Numbered from the stretch's first letter, positions 26,453-36,106 are shown. The stretch: 64,000 nucleotides of DNA from Azoamicus ciliaticola (GCF_902860225.1 NZ_LR794158.1:228521-292520); one strand, 5' to 3'. The notes: generated by a model from the letters alone, not told the origin. Numbers and translations: made by a program.

Positions 26453-26878
26453 ATGATATACAATTTTATAATAAAAAATATATTTATAATAATAATAATA
26501 TTTATAATAATTTTAACACTTCTTATTATAGAAATAAAAGATTATCAATATAAAAAAAATGGTGTAACACCTCAAGAAGCAATAAAATTATTAAATAATA
26601 ACAATGCAATTATAATAGATTTAAGAGAAGAAAATATTTTCAATAACTTATATATTTTAAACTCTATAAACATACCATATAATAAAATAAACGAATACAA
26701 AAATACTATTATACGACATAAAAAAAGTCTGATAATTTTAATAGAAAACAAAAAAAACAATAAGGCAGCAACAAATTTATTAAAAAGCTATGGATGTAAT
26801 AACATGACGTACATAATAGATGGAATAGAATCTTGGAAAAAAAGTGATTTACCAACATATAAAAGAGAACAAAAATGA
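26453..26878 (+). CDS. Membrane-anchored rhodanese-like protein, YibN type, no catalytic cysteine
   Basis: This is a 141-residue protein with one N-terminal transmembrane helix (about 8-26) and a rhodanese fold: GVTPQEAIKLL, IIDLREE (a CDC25/rhodanese signature strand), then a hydrophobic strand and the C-terminal GIESWKKSDLP. The active-site loop after that strand, normally C followed by glycines and a positive charge, reads ILIENKKNNKAA, so the cysteine is replaced and sulfur transfer is unlikely. The neighbour is grxC, overlapping by 4 bp, as in E. coli where yibN adjoins grxC. The role of YibN is not settled; family homology plus context support the name. Confidence 0.82.
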   Translation: MIYNFIIKNIFIIIIIFIIILTLLIIEIKDYQYKKNGVTPQEAIKLLNNNNAIIIDLREENIFNNLYILNSINIPYNKINEYKNTIIRHKKSLIILIENKKNNKAATNLLKSYGCNNMTYIIDGIESWKKSDLPTYKREQK

Positions 26879-27102
26879 ATATGAATATACTTATATACAC
26901 GACACAAACATGCACATATTGCAATTTAGCAAAAAACTTATTAAAGGAAAAAAAATTGCAATTTACAGAAATAAATATAGAAACTGACTTAAATATCTTT
27001 AAAGAATTAATTAAAAAAACAAGCCATAAAACAGTTCCTCAAATATTTATAAATGAAAAATTTATAGGTGGTTATACAGAACTATATGAATATTTAAAAT
27101 AA
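26875..27102 (+). CDS. grxC: Glutaredoxin, GrxC type
   Basis: This is a 75-residue glutaredoxin. The active site is C13-T-Y-C16 (dithiol CxxC; E. coli GrxC has CPYC). The glutathione-binding TVPQIF (cis-proline) and GGYTEL motifs are intact. It reduces disulfides with glutathione. The start ATG overlaps the stop of the YibN-like gene. The proline of CPYC is replaced by threonine, which usually lowers disulfide reductase power but is tolerated. Confidence 0.93.
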   Translation: MNMNILIYTTQTCTYCNLAKNLLKEKKLQFTEINIETDLNIFKELIKKTSHKTVPQIFINEKFIGGYTELYEYLK

Positions 27103-27116
27103 AAAATAAGTAAGAC

Positions 27117-27992
27117 TTAATTTTTAATAGTAAAATCTTTAATAGATTTTCCAATTTTATCTATAGAATCTATTATATAAACACCATTTCTTTTTAAAAG
27201 TCCTACTTTTTCATTAGCTTTACCACTGGTAGATCTTATTATAGCGCCAGCATGTCCCATTCTTTTTCCAGAAGGAGCACTAACTCCAGCTATATAAGCA
27301 AAAACAGGTTTTTTCATGTTATTTTTCAGATATATTGCAGCTTCTTCTTCCAAGGATCCACCTATTTCACCTATAAGTAATATAACTTTAGTATTTAAAC
27401 AATTATTGAAATGTTTTAAAAAATCAATAAAATTAGAACCCACTATTGGATCTCCACCTATGCCAACACTCATACTTTGTCCCAAATCTAAATCAGAAGT
27501 TTGTTTTATAGCTTCATAAGTCAAAGTTCCAGATCTAGAAACAATACCAACCATACCAACTTTATGTATATTAATTGGCATAATACCTAACCTACAAATG
27601 CTTGGTACAACCAACCCCGGCGAATTAGGACCTATAAAAAATACATTTTTTTCTTTTAAAATTTTCTTTAAAAAAAACATATCTAATAAAGGAATACCTT
27701 CGGTAATACAAACAATAAACTTAATACCAACATCTACTGCATCTAAAACAGAATCAACACATTTATTTGCTGGAACGAAAATAATGCTAGCGTTTGCTCC
27801 AGTAGCATCAACAGCATCTTTTGCATTATCAAAAACAGGTTTTCCCAAGTGATAAATACCACCCTTACCAGGAGAAATTCCAGCAACAATATTTGTATTA
27901 TATTTAATAGATAAATCAGAATGGTATGTTCCCATTTTACCAGTAAATCCATGACAAACAATTTTAATATCTTTAAAAAAATTCATATTCAT
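27117..27992 (-). CDS. sucD: Succinyl-CoA synthetase alpha subunit
   Basis: This is a 291-residue alpha subunit of normal length. The CoA-binding Rossmann segment begins with CHGFTGKMGTYHS. TPGKGG appears as SPGKGG (40-45), GPNSPG is at 121-126, and the phosphohistidine is H247 in GHAGAII. It forms ATP or GTP from succinyl-CoA. An AAGGAA ribosome binding site lies inside the end of sucC, with which it overlaps by 4 bp. It converges on grxC with a 14-bp gap. It works downstream of KorAB if that enzyme uses 2-oxoglutarate. Confidence 0.97.
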   Translation of the reverse strand: MNMNFFKDIKIVCHGFTGKMGTYHSDLSIKYNTNIVAGISPGKGGIYHLGKPVFDNAKDAVDATGANASIIFVPANKCVDSVLDAVDVGIKFIVCITEGIPLLDMFFLKKILKEKNVFFIGPNSPGLVVPSICRLGIMPINIHKVGMVGIVSRSGTLTYEAIKQTSDLDLGQSMSVGIGGDPIVGSNFIDFLKHFNNCLNTKVILLIGEIGGSLEEEAAIYLKNNMKKPVFAYIAGVSAPSGKRMGHAGAIIRSTSGKANEKVGLLKRNGVYIIDSIDKIGKSIKDFTIKN

Positions 27993-29149
27993 TTTAGTTC
28001 CTTAGAAATTTTCACAACTTTTTCTACAGCAGTAGTAAAATCAGATTCAAAAAATACATTATTTTTACATTCAGATAAAATTAAAACTGCTTCATCAGAT
28101 TTATTTCCAACAAATCTAACAACAATAGGTATATTAATTTTCATAAGCTTTATAAATTTAACAATACTGTGTGCAATAAAATCACATTTAACTATTCCAC
28201 CAAAGATATTAAAAAATACACAATTAACTCTATTATTTAAAAGAATTATTCTAATAGCATTAAAAACTCTATCTTCAGTAGCATCCCCACCTATATCCAA
28301 AAAATTAGCAGGAGAACCATTTTTCATATTTATTAAATCCATTGTAGACATAGCTAACCCAGCTCCATTAACAATACAACCTATATTACCTTCCAAAGAA
28401 ATATAACTCAAATTATATTTTTTTGCTTCAACCTCTAAAAAATCATATTGAGTTACATCATTCGAAATAAACAAATCTTCCTGTCTGAAAAAAGAATTAT
28501 CATCAACTTCAAACTTAGCATCTAAACATAAAAAATCATCATTTTTTATTATCAGGGGATTAATTTCTAATAAAACCAAATCGTTTGAAATAAAAATATC
28601 TAAAAACGAAGATAACAAAACTTTCATTTTGTTAAATAAAAACACATCTAAATCTAATTTTTTTAATATATACTTAACATTATAATCAGAAATACCAAAT
28701 AAAGGTTCTATATTAAGAGTAAAAAATTTTTTTCCAGACGAACTTTCTATAGAACCTCCAGAATCATTTGAAAATAAAAAACATATATTCTCGTCAGCCC
28801 TATTAATAAATAAAGACAAATAAAAACTTCTAGAAAAATCAATAAATTCTTCAACAAGAACTTTTTTAACAAGCTTGAATTCTCCACAAGTTTGATTTGT
28901 AACAATTTTTGATCCCAACATTTCATTTAACTTTGAATACAGATCATTGAAATCATTATTCACTAAGACTATACCACCAAAATTAGCTCTAGACCCCGAA
29001 TGAATTTGTGCTTTTAAAAATAACTTATCAGAAATAAATAAAGACTTTATAGTTTGAATAGTATTTATATCTTCTACAAGGATTGATCTAGGAACTAAGA
29101 TGTTATGTCTTTTCAAAATTTCTTTACTTTGATATTCATGTAAATACAT
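27989..29149 (-). CDS. sucC: Succinyl-CoA synthetase beta subunit
   Basis: This is a 386-residue ATP-grasp protein, close to E. coli SucC at 388. It opens with MYLHEYQSKEIL, typical of the family. KAQIHSGSRANFGGI follows (standard KAQ.HaGGRGkaGGv), where the glycine-rich nucleotide loop is altered. The C-terminal CoA-ligase part has VNGAGLAMSTMDLI, NFLDIGGDA and NIFGGIVKCD. The altered loop (GSRANFGG) may shift nucleotide preference, but this cannot be settled by reading. It is translationally coupled to sucD and diverges from nusB across 61 bp. Confidence 0.95.
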   Translation of the reverse strand: MYLHEYQSKEILKRHNILVPRSILVEDINTIQTIKSLFISDKLFLKAQIHSGSRANFGGIVLVNNDFNDLYSKLNEMLGSKIVTNQTCGEFKLVKKVLVEEFIDFSRSFYLSLFINRADENICFLFSNDSGGSIESSSGKKFFTLNIEPLFGISDYNVKYILKKLDLDVFLFNKMKVLLSSFLDIFISNDLVLLEINPLIIKNDDFLCLDAKFEVDDNSFFRQEDLFISNDVTQYDFLEVEAKKYNLSYISLEGNIGCIVNGAGLAMSTMDLINMKNGSPANFLDIGGDATEDRVFNAIRIILLNNRVNCVFFNIFGGIVKCDFIAHSIVKFIKLMKINIPIVVRFVGNKSDEAVLILSECKNNVFFESDFTTAVEKVVKISKELK

Positions 29150-29210
29150 ATTTATCTCTTAAAAAATAAATTATATTATATATAAATAAAAACATATTAT
29201 TAATAAATAA

Positions 29211-29606
29211 ATGAAAAAACATATTAAAAAACTACACAAATCAAGAAAATTATTATTACAAAGTTTATACGGCTTAACACTTAATAAAGAAAATAATACA
29301 CAAGATCTAATAAAAATTAAAAACAAAAATAAAATAAATTTAAAATATTTAGACAATTCAATAAAAACAATAACTAAAAAAAATACAATTTTAGAACTTA
29401 TTGTAAAAACATATATAAAAAATTATAATATAGGTCTTATAGAAAAATTAATACTTAAAATAGCAACTTTTGAATTTTTTTTCAATAAAAAAATTCCACC
29501 CAAAGTTATAATAAATGAATCAATAAATTTATCTAAAATATTTTGTAATCAAAAAAGTCATAAAATGATAAACAAAATACTAGATAAAATAATTAAAAAT
29601 AAATAA
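29211..29606 (+). CDS. nusB: Transcription antitermination factor NusB
   Basis: This is a 131-residue all-helical protein of normal NusB length. The N-terminal SRKLLLQSLY resembles the family R.A.vqaLYq pattern. The C-terminal half has LIEKLILKIATFEFF followed by PPKVIINESINLSKIF, equal to the strongly conserved RaiLRla.yEl and P.kvvInEaielaK.f blocks. It binds boxA RNA with NusE (S10) during rRNA transcription. It stands alone on the plus strand between sucC and rpoZ, with the rpoZ stop 2 bp away. Confidence 0.92.
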   Translation: MKKHIKKLHKSRKLLLQSLYGLTLNKENNTQDLIKIKNKNKINLKYLDNSIKTITKKNTILELIVKTYIKNYNIGLIEKLILKIATFEFFFNKKIPPKVIINESINLSKIFCNQKSHKMINKILDKIIKNK

Positions 29607-29608
29607 AA

Positions 29609-29809
29609 CTACTTTTCTTCAGAAAATTTATTGACAAAACCACCCTCTATTTCTCTTAAAGCAATAACCGTTGATTTATTTTTTAAAGGATCAACAAATA
29701 ATTTTGAATTTTTAAAAGAGATATCTTTTGCTCTTTTAGATGCAACCAATACTAATTCAAATTTATTAAAACAAGATTTATAACAATCTTGAAATACAAA
29801 ATCAGACAT
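29609..29809 (-). CDS. rpoZ: RNA polymerase omega subunit
   Basis: This is a 66-residue short omega subunit (E. coli has 91). The conserved core is present: an N-terminal QDC segment, NKFELVLVASKRAKDIS, and TVIALREIEGG. The variable C-terminal tail is missing. It helps assembly of RNA polymerase around beta-prime. GAGGG lies 6 bases before the ATG. It is the last gene of the ileS-mutL-rplU-rpmA-obgE-rpoZ series, 29 bp after obgE. Confidence 0.92.
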   Translation of the reverse strand: MSDFVFQDCYKSCFNKFELVLVASKRAKDISFKNSKLFVDPLKNKSTVIALREIEGGFVNKFSEEK

Positions 29810-29838
29810 ATTATTACCCTCAATATTTTTTTAAAAAA

Positions 29839-30831
29839 TTAAAAAAATTCACAAATATTAAAACAAAGTTTTTTTAATCCAATGTTATTTTTTGAAGAAA
29901 TGTAAAAGATATTAGAATAATTAAACTTTGATAAAATTGTTTTATCTATGGAATAAAAGCTAGTAACTAAATCACTTTTGTTAATTATTAACCATTTTTT
30001 TATATTAAGCAAATCCAAATTATAAACTTTTAACTCATTATTAAGTATTGCTAATTCTTTTAATAAATAACTTTTAGAATCAATTTTTTCAGCATCAACA
30101 AAATGCAATAATAACTTAGTTTTTAACAAATGTTTTAAAAAATTAAAACCTAGACCAATACCTAAACAAGATCCCTCAATTATACCTGGAATATCAGCTA
30201 TTAAAATTTTATCAAAATTAAAAAATTTCAAAGTTCCTAAAACTGGATGTAAAGTAGTAAAAGGATAGTCTCCAACTTTAGAAAAAACATTTGAAACACG
30301 ATTAATAAATAAAGATTTTCCAACATTAGGAAACCCTAATAAACCAACATCAGCCAATATTTTTAATTCCAAATGAAATTTTGCTAATTTAGAAGCGCCA
30401 CCCAATAATAATTTATCAAAAATATTTTTATCACATGATTTTAAAAAAAAATTACCATATCCAGCACGCCCACCCTTTAAAACTAAAAATTTATCATCAT
30501 CATTTAAAATATCACAAATAAAAACATTATGTTCTTTATCATAAATAGCAGTCCCCAAAGGAACTGAAATATATATATCAACACCACTTTTGCCAGTTCT
30601 AAGATTTGACTCTCCATTTAATCCATCACCAGCTTTATAATTAAGATTAAACTTCAAATTACTAAATGTTTTTAAATTTTTATCTCCTATAAAATAAACA
30701 TCTCCACCTCTTCCACCATTACCACCATCAGCTTTACCCAAAGACCCATAAGATCCTCTATTAAAACTAACACAACCATTTCCTCCTCTACCAGAAGAAA
30801 CATACAAATCTATAGAATCAACAAAAAACAT
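29839..30831 (-). CDS. obgE: GTPase ObgE/CgtA
   Basis: This is a 330-residue Obg GTPase. The glycine-rich Obg fold occupies residues 1-158 (SSGRGGNGC, KADGGNGGRGGDV, LNGESNLRTGKSG). The G domain has G1 GFPNVGKS (166-173), G3 DIPG (213-216) and an NKSD G4. The C-terminal extension found in E. coli is nearly absent. Obg takes part in late 50S assembly and stress control. It lies 5 bp downstream of rpmA, in the widespread rplU-rpmA-obg order. Confidence 0.96.
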   Translation of the reverse strand: MFFVDSIDLYVSSGRGGNGCVSFNRGSYGSLGKADGGNGGRGGDVYFIGDKNLKTFSNLKFNLNYKAGDGLNGESNLRTGKSGVDIYISVPLGTAIYDKEHNVFICDILNDDDKFLVLKGGRAGYGNFFLKSCDKNIFDKLLLGGASKLAKFHLELKILADVGLLGFPNVGKSLFINRVSNVFSKVGDYPFTTLHPVLGTLKFFNFDKILIADIPGIIEGSCLGIGLGFNFLKHLLKTKLLLHFVDAEKIDSKSYLLKELAILNNELKVYNLDLLNIKKWLIINKSDLVTSFYSIDKTILSKFNYSNIFYISSKNNIGLKKLCFNICEFF

Positions 30832-30836
30832 AAAAT

Positions 30837-31094
30837 TTAATTATCAACAACATTTACATATAAAGTTCTGCTTTTTCCTCTAGCTAAAAACTTAACAAAA
30901 CCATCTTTTAAAGCAAATAAAGTATGATCTTTTCCTAATCCAACATTTACACCATTATGAAATTTTGTACCTCTTTGTCTAACTAAAATGTTACCACTTT
31001 TTACAAATTCTCCACCAAAACGTTTAACTCCTAAACGTTTTGATTTAGAATCTCTCCCATTTCTAGAACTGCCACCAGCTTTTTTTGTCGCCAT
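30837..31094 (-). CDS. rpmA: 50S ribosomal protein L27
   Basis: This is an 85-residue L27 of exact length. The N-terminus [16 protein letters not shown] carries the conserved glycine and basic residues that reach the peptidyl transferase centre. [25 protein letters not shown] and GKDHTLFAL follow. AAGGAG lies 5 bases before the ATG. It follows rplU by 15 bp. Confidence 0.98.
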   Translation of the reverse strand: MATKKAGGSSRNGRDSKSKRLGVKRFGGEFVKSGNILVRQRGTKFHNGVNVGLGKDHTLFALKDGFVKFLARGKSRTLYVNVVDN

Positions 31095-31109
31095 AAAAAC
31101 TCCTTAAAC

Positions 31110-31424
31110 TTACTTATTACCTATAAAAATAACTTTTAATGTAGTCATTTTTTGTCTATTTCCAATACGTTTCATATGATGTTTTCTTCTTCTAAATTTT
31201 AAAGTTATTTTTTTATCCAACTTAAAATGATTTATAACTTCTAATTTAACAACAACATCTTTTAAAAAAGGAGAACCAAAAATGACACTATCCCCATTAT
31301 TATAAAAAATTACATCATCTATATTAATAATGCTGTTAGCAGCAACATTAATAAAATCAACTTTAATAAAACAATTTTCTTTAACTAAATATTGCTTATT
31401 TCTATCTGAAATTAAAGCATGCAT
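31110..31424 (-). CDS. rplU: 50S ribosomal protein L21
   Basis: This is a 104-residue L21. The family N-terminus (M.A.i..g.KQY) appears as MHALISDRNKQYLV, and the C-terminal rRNA-binding block KFRRRKHHMKRIGNRQ is well kept. I start at the ATG at 31424: it has a GGGAG ribosome binding site 5 bases upstream and gives the standard N-terminus, while an in-frame start at 31448 adds a non-homologous extension. It is the first gene of the rplU-rpmA-obg trio. Confidence 0.96.
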   Translation of the reverse strand: MHALISDRNKQYLVKENCFIKVDFINVAANSIINIDDVIFYNNGDSVIFGSPFLKDVVVKLEVINHFKLDKKITLKFRRRKHHMKRIGNRQKMTTLKVIFIGNK

Positions 31425-31465
31425 AAAAACTCCCATATAAAAATACAAAATAACTTTATAAAAAT

Positions 31466-33130
31466 TTAACTTTTTTTAAAAATAACTTCATGGCAATTCT
31501 TTTCAAACCAATTCAAATCATTTATACTTGAAAAAACTAATTCTCTATAAAAAAAAGATAACTCATAATCATTAATTTTTGACTTATCATAAATATATTT
31601 AATATAAATATTAATAATATTAATATCAAATCTATTAATAGAAAAACTACCAAAAATACTTTTTTCAAAAAAACTTTTAAGCTCTAAAAATAACCCATTC
31701 CAATCAACAGACAAATTATATAATAAAACTGGAATACTTTTTAAAATTAAAAATTTATCATCAAAAATTTCAAAAACAAATCCATAAGTAAAAAAAATGT
31801 TTTTAAAATCTAAAAAAATTGAAAAAATTTCCAAACTAAATAAATCACAATACAAAACATTTTTACTCAAAATTCTTCGTTTTTTTAAATATTGTAAAGA
31901 AAACAATTTATTTAAAACTCTATTTCTAATGTTAAACAACTTAATAAAATATAATTTATTTTCTAAATAAAAACAAACATTTACATCATCTAAAACAAGA
32001 ATAATCTCATTACAATTATTAAAAATTTTTCTATTATTAAAATTCATACAAAAAAATTTATCCAAATCAAATTCTTTTTGGAAAACAGTTTCTTTATTTT
32101 TTAATAAATAATTTGATAAAATAATTTTATTAGCATTTACTGAATTAAATATAGAATCAAATAAAAATTTATAAATAAAAGCATAATTTTTAAAAAAAAC
32201 ATCCATTTTGTTGACACTAAAAACAATGCTATACTCACATGGATCCAAATATAAATAAAAACAATAACTTAAATTCAAAATTTTATTAAGTGCAGTAAAA
32301 ATATCTTGAAAAATTCTATCAATAATGTCAGACTTTATTATTCTATTATTAACATAAAAAAATTTAAACTTTTTAGATTTTTTTTTATTATCATTAAAAT
32401 AAATAAACCCAGAAAAACTAATATCATTCAATAAACAATTTATATCAACAATATTATCCGTATTAATTCCAGGATAAAAACATTCGAATCTTTTTATCTT
32501 AGAATAATCATTACTGCAAATAGGAAAATTATACAATTCAATATTATTAGAATGAAAAATAAATCTAACATCAAATCTTGATAAAACCATACACGACAAC
32601 ATATGTAAAATATCATTTCGCTCTTCAATAAAATCTTTGGAAAAATTTTTTAATTCTAAATTATTATAAAACAAATTTCTAACATCTACGGTAGTTCCAT
32701 TTGTTCCAGGATTAACATTTAAACTATTTTTTTTTTCAGAATTTAAAAAACTAATTTTATACGCGAATGATTGATCATAAGGCTTAGAAATAATGCTTAA
32801 GTTAGATAAAGAATTTATTACATATAATGATTCGCCTCTAAACCCATAAGTACTAATATTAATTAAATCACTTAATTTAAATACTTTACTTGTATTAAAC
32901 CTTAATCCTACTTTAAGTAAATCATCTTTATAAACACCAATACCATTATCTATAACTCTTATTAATTTTATACCAAAACCCTCAAGGTAAATAGATACAC
33001 TAGAACTTGATGCATCTAAACTATTTTCTACCAGTTCTTTAAGTACACAAGAAGGACGTTTTATTAAAAAACTAATGCTAAATTTAGTAATAATATCATC
33101 AGATAATTTATCAATAAAAAATCTTTTCAT
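31466..33130 (-). CDS. mutL: DNA mismatch repair protein MutL
   Basis: This is a 554-residue MutL. The GHKL ATPase motif I is KELVENSLDA (31-40, catalytic glutamate E32). VIDNGIG and YGFRGESL give motifs II and III. The region that normally reads IAAGEVV before RP..VVKE is replaced by FSISFLIKRPSCVL, so an otherwise nearly invariant ATP-pocket segment has changed. The C-terminal dimer domain is recognisable only by position, and no DQHA endonuclease motif is seen, as expected for a gammaproteobacterium using MutH or none. No mutS lies in the window. It sits 6 bp after ileS. Confidence 0.88.
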   Translation of the reverse strand: MKRFFIDKLSDDIITKFSISFLIKRPSCVLKELVENSLDASSSSVSIYLEGFGIKLIRVIDNGIGVYKDDLLKVGLRFNTSKVFKLSDLINISTYGFRGESLYVINSLSNLSIISKPYDQSFAYKISFLNSEKKNSLNVNPGTNGTTVDVRNLFYNNLELKNFSKDFIEERNDILHMLSCMVLSRFDVRFIFHSNNIELYNFPICSNDYSKIKRFECFYPGINTDNIVDINCLLNDISFSGFIYFNDNKKKSKKFKFFYVNNRIIKSDIIDRIFQDIFTALNKILNLSYCFYLYLDPCEYSIVFSVNKMDVFFKNYAFIYKFLFDSIFNSVNANKIILSNYLLKNKETVFQKEFDLDKFFCMNFNNRKIFNNCNEIILVLDDVNVCFYLENKLYFIKLFNIRNRVLNKLFSLQYLKKRRILSKNVLYCDLFSLEIFSIFLDFKNIFFTYGFVFEIFDDKFLILKSIPVLLYNLSVDWNGLFLELKSFFEKSIFGSFSINRFDINIINIYIKYIYDKSKINDYELSFFYRELVFSSINDLNWFEKNCHEVIFKKS

Positions 33131-33136
33131 AAAAAA

Positions 33137-35893
33137 TTAAAAAAATCTCCTGCATTCTTTAAAATAATAAATATTTAATATACATCTATTACAAATTCTT
33201 AGTTCATTAAATTTATTTACACTCCTATGCCAACATCTTTCACATTTAAAAAAATTAGACTTTACTATTTCAAAATAAAACCCATCACTTTTTATATCTA
33301 AAATACAATTAACTTTAGAAACCAAAAAAAACAAAAACAAATCATCTTTTAATTTTAATAAAAAATTAAACCAATAAATATCACAATAAAAATACAATTC
33401 AAGCTCTAAAGAAGAGCCAATATTAAATTCATGTCTAAATCTTTCTATAATTTTATTAACATAATCTTTAATATAAAAGAGTTTATCAAAAAAAATAAGA
33501 TCAAAAACATTGAAATGTTCATGATTTAAAAATAAATTAACTTTCAAATCAAAAACACTGGAATGCACAGAATTAACAACATATTTAATATTTTTCCAAA
33601 TTTCTTCAGCGGTAAAAGACAAAATTGGAGAAATTAATTTAACAAATTCATATAAAATATAATACAATGTAGATTGGCAAGATAATCTAAAAATAGATGA
33701 AGATCTGGTTAAATATAATCTATCTTTAACTATCTCAAAATACTTACTGCCCAATTCATCTATACAAAAATTATATATTTTTTTATAAACAGAATAAAAC
33801 TTATATTCATTAAAATCTCTAATAAGATCATCTTTAAATAAAATAAATTTTTTTAAAATCCATTTATCTATATAAAAAATATCAAAATACATAACTAAAT
33901 TATTTTCAGGGTTAAAATCATAAACATTAGACAAGAAAAATCTGAAAGTATTTCTAATCTTACGATATGATTCACATACACGACTTAAAATTTCTTCTGA
34001 AATATTAACATCAAAACAATAATTAACAGAAGAAACCCATAATCTCAAAACATCAGCGCCATAAATTTTAATAACATCATTAGGAGAAACTACATTGTTA
34101 AGCGATTTAGACATTTTTCTGCCAAATCCATCTAAAACAAATCCATGCGCAACTATAGTTTTAAATGGAAATAAATTATAATTAGCCACAGAATTAATTA
34201 AAGACGCTTGAAACCACCCTCTATACTGATCATTACCTTCCAGACATAAATCAAAAGGAATTTTTAAAAAATGAAATTTATTTAAAATAAATTCATAAAC
34301 AGAACTAGAATCATACCATACATCTAAAACATCAGTTACTTTTCTATACAAAACAGGATCAATATTAAAATAAGCAAAAACATCGCAATCATACCAAAAA
34401 TTTGTACCATCATTTTTAATAAGTTCAATTATTTCATCTAATATAAGTAAAGACCTAGGATGTAGAGAGTCATCATTTTTATTAACAAACAAAAATATAG
34501 GCACTCCCCAAACTCTTTGTCTAGAAATACACCAATCAGGCCTATCATTTATCATTGACAATATCTTTGTTTTACCATTTTCCGGTATCCATCTAATAAA
34601 ATTCTTAGACATATTAATAACATTACTTCTCAATAATTTATTATCTACACTTAAAAACCATTGATTAGTTGTTCTAAATATAAGTGAACTTTTATGTCTC
34701 CAACAATGTGGATACCTATGTAAGATACATTCATGCAATAACAAATTATTTTTTTCTTTCAACTTAGCAACAACATTTGGATTAACATCTTTAATATTCA
34801 AACTAGAAAAATCTTCAACATCACCATAAAAATATCCATTTACATCAATCTTATTCTGTATTGGCAATCCAAATTTCAAAGCTACTTTATAATCATCATA
34901 CCCATAGCCAGGTGCTATATGCACACATCCAGTTCCAGAATCACTAGAAACATGATCACTTAAAACAACCTTAACAAATTTACTATACATTGGATGAATA
35001 ATTCGCATATTAAGAAAAAAATCAGCAGAAAAAGTATGTAAAACATGTATGCGATTAAATGCTAATTTTTTTACAACAAAATCTAATAATTTTTTATCAA
35101 AAATATACCCAATTTCTTTATGTGCTATAAGTAAATATTCTGCTTTAGGATTTAATGCTATAGCTTCATTAAAGGGCAAAGTCCAAGGAGTTGTTGTCCA
35201 AATAACAAATCCAATCTTACGAAAATAAAACTTATCAAAAAAATTTTCAAAGTCAAATATTTCAAAAAAAACATAAATTGAATCAGATTGTTTATCTAAA
35301 TACTCTAATTCAGCATCAGCTAAAGCTGATGTACAATCAAAACACCAATAAACTGGTCTAATACTACTATAAATATAACCATTTTCTAATAAAGATCTAA
35401 AAGTTTTAACAATAGCTGCTTCAAATTTAAAATCCATAGTTTGATAAAAATCATTCCACGATGCATTTATACCTAATCTAATAAAAGAGGATCTTTGAAT
35501 GCTAACTTGTTCATCAGCATATTTCTTACACAAAGCTCTGAAATCACTATCAGAAACTAAAAATTTTGATTTTTTTATAATTTTTTCAACATTAAGCTCA
35601 ATAGGTAGTCCATGACAATCCCATCCTGGAACAAAATTTACAAAAAAACCATCTAAGCGCTTAAATTTACAAACTATGTCTTTTAAAATCTTATTAAACG
35701 CATGACCTATATGAATATCGCCATTAGAGTATGGTGGCCCATCGTTTAAAACAAAAATTTTCTTATTAAAACTTTTTTTATTATATAAATTTATACCATC
35801 CCAAAACTTTAAAATATCATTTTCATTTAAGCTAAGATTTGCCTTCATTGAAAAATTTGTCTCAGGTAAATTTAAAGTAAATCTATAATCCAT
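33137..35893 (-). CDS. ileS: Isoleucyl-tRNA synthetase
   Basis: This is a 918-residue class-I synthetase of normal bacterial length. The HIGH motif is HIGH (61-64) in GDIHIGHAFNKI. The editing domain has WTTTPWTLPFNEAIA. KMSKS lies near residue 592 in GRKMSKSLNNVV. The C-terminal zinc finger is CERCW...CNRC close to the end. It charges tRNA-Ile and hydrolyses valyl errors. It is first in a six-gene minus-strand series ending in rpoZ, and its 138-bp upstream gap also holds the oppositely directed tRNA promoter. Confidence 0.98.
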   Translation of the reverse strand: MDYRFTLNLPETNFSMKANLSLNENDILKFWDGINLYNKKSFNKKIFVLNDGPPYSNGDIHIGHAFNKILKDIVCKFKRLDGFFVNFVPGWDCHGLPIELNVEKIIKKSKFLVSDSDFRALCKKYADEQVSIQRSSFIRLGINASWNDFYQTMDFKFEAAIVKTFRSLLENGYIYSSIRPVYWCFDCTSALADAELEYLDKQSDSIYVFFEIFDFENFFDKFYFRKIGFVIWTTTPWTLPFNEAIALNPKAEYLLIAHKEIGYIFDKKLLDFVVKKLAFNRIHVLHTFSADFFLNMRIIHPMYSKFVKVVLSDHVSSDSGTGCVHIAPGYGYDDYKVALKFGLPIQNKIDVNGYFYGDVEDFSSLNIKDVNPNVVAKLKEKNNLLLHECILHRYPHCWRHKSSLIFRTTNQWFLSVDNKLLRSNVINMSKNFIRWIPENGKTKILSMINDRPDWCISRQRVWGVPIFLFVNKNDDSLHPRSLLILDEIIELIKNDGTNFWYDCDVFAYFNIDPVLYRKVTDVLDVWYDSSSVYEFILNKFHFLKIPFDLCLEGNDQYRGWFQASLINSVANYNLFPFKTIVAHGFVLDGFGRKMSKSLNNVVSPNDVIKIYGADVLRLWVSSVNYCFDVNISEEILSRVCESYRKIRNTFRFFLSNVYDFNPENNLVMYFDIFYIDKWILKKFILFKDDLIRDFNEYKFYSVYKKIYNFCIDELGSKYFEIVKDRLYLTRSSSIFRLSCQSTLYYILYEFVKLISPILSFTAEEIWKNIKYVVNSVHSSVFDLKVNLFLNHEHFNVFDLIFFDKLFYIKDYVNKIIERFRHEFNIGSSLELELYFYCDIYWFNFLLKLKDDLFLFFLVSKVNCILDIKSDGFYFEIVKSNFFKCERCWHRSVNKFNELRICNRCILNIYYFKECRRFF

Positions 35894-35988
35894 TTAAACA
35901 TCTCATTTCAAAACTTTATTAAATTAAACAAAAATATATAAAAAATAACAACATAATATAAAAGTTTTTAAATAACATAAAAAAAAAT

Positions 35989-36017
35989 TTGCATAACTGT
36001 TATAAAAAATATATTAT
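35989..36017 (+). promoter_or_regulatory. Candidate sigma70 promoter of the tRNA-tuf transcript
   Basis: TTGCAT (35989-35994) and TATTAT (36012-36017) are 17 bp apart, and the -10 ends 14 bp before the first base of tRNA-Thr. Position, spacing and hexamers all fit a promoter for the tRNA-tuf unit. Confidence 0.6.
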
Positions 36018-36031
36018 TGTATAAAAATATT

Positions 36032-36104
36032 GCTGACGTAGCTCATCTGGTAGAGCAGCTGACTTGTAATCAGCAGGTAGTAGGTTCAAGTCCTATCGTC
36101 AGCT
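36032..36104 (+). tRNA. thrU: tRNA-Thr (anticodon UGU)
   Basis: This 73-base cloverleaf has acceptor strands GCTGACG (36032-36038) and CGTCAGC (36097-36103) and a discriminator U. The anticodon TGT lies at 36065-36067 in the loop CTTGTAA. The T loop is TTCAAGT. CCA is not encoded. It is the first gene of the conserved thrU-tyrU-glyT-thrT-tuf order. Confidence 0.97.
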
Positions 36105-36106
36105 AA

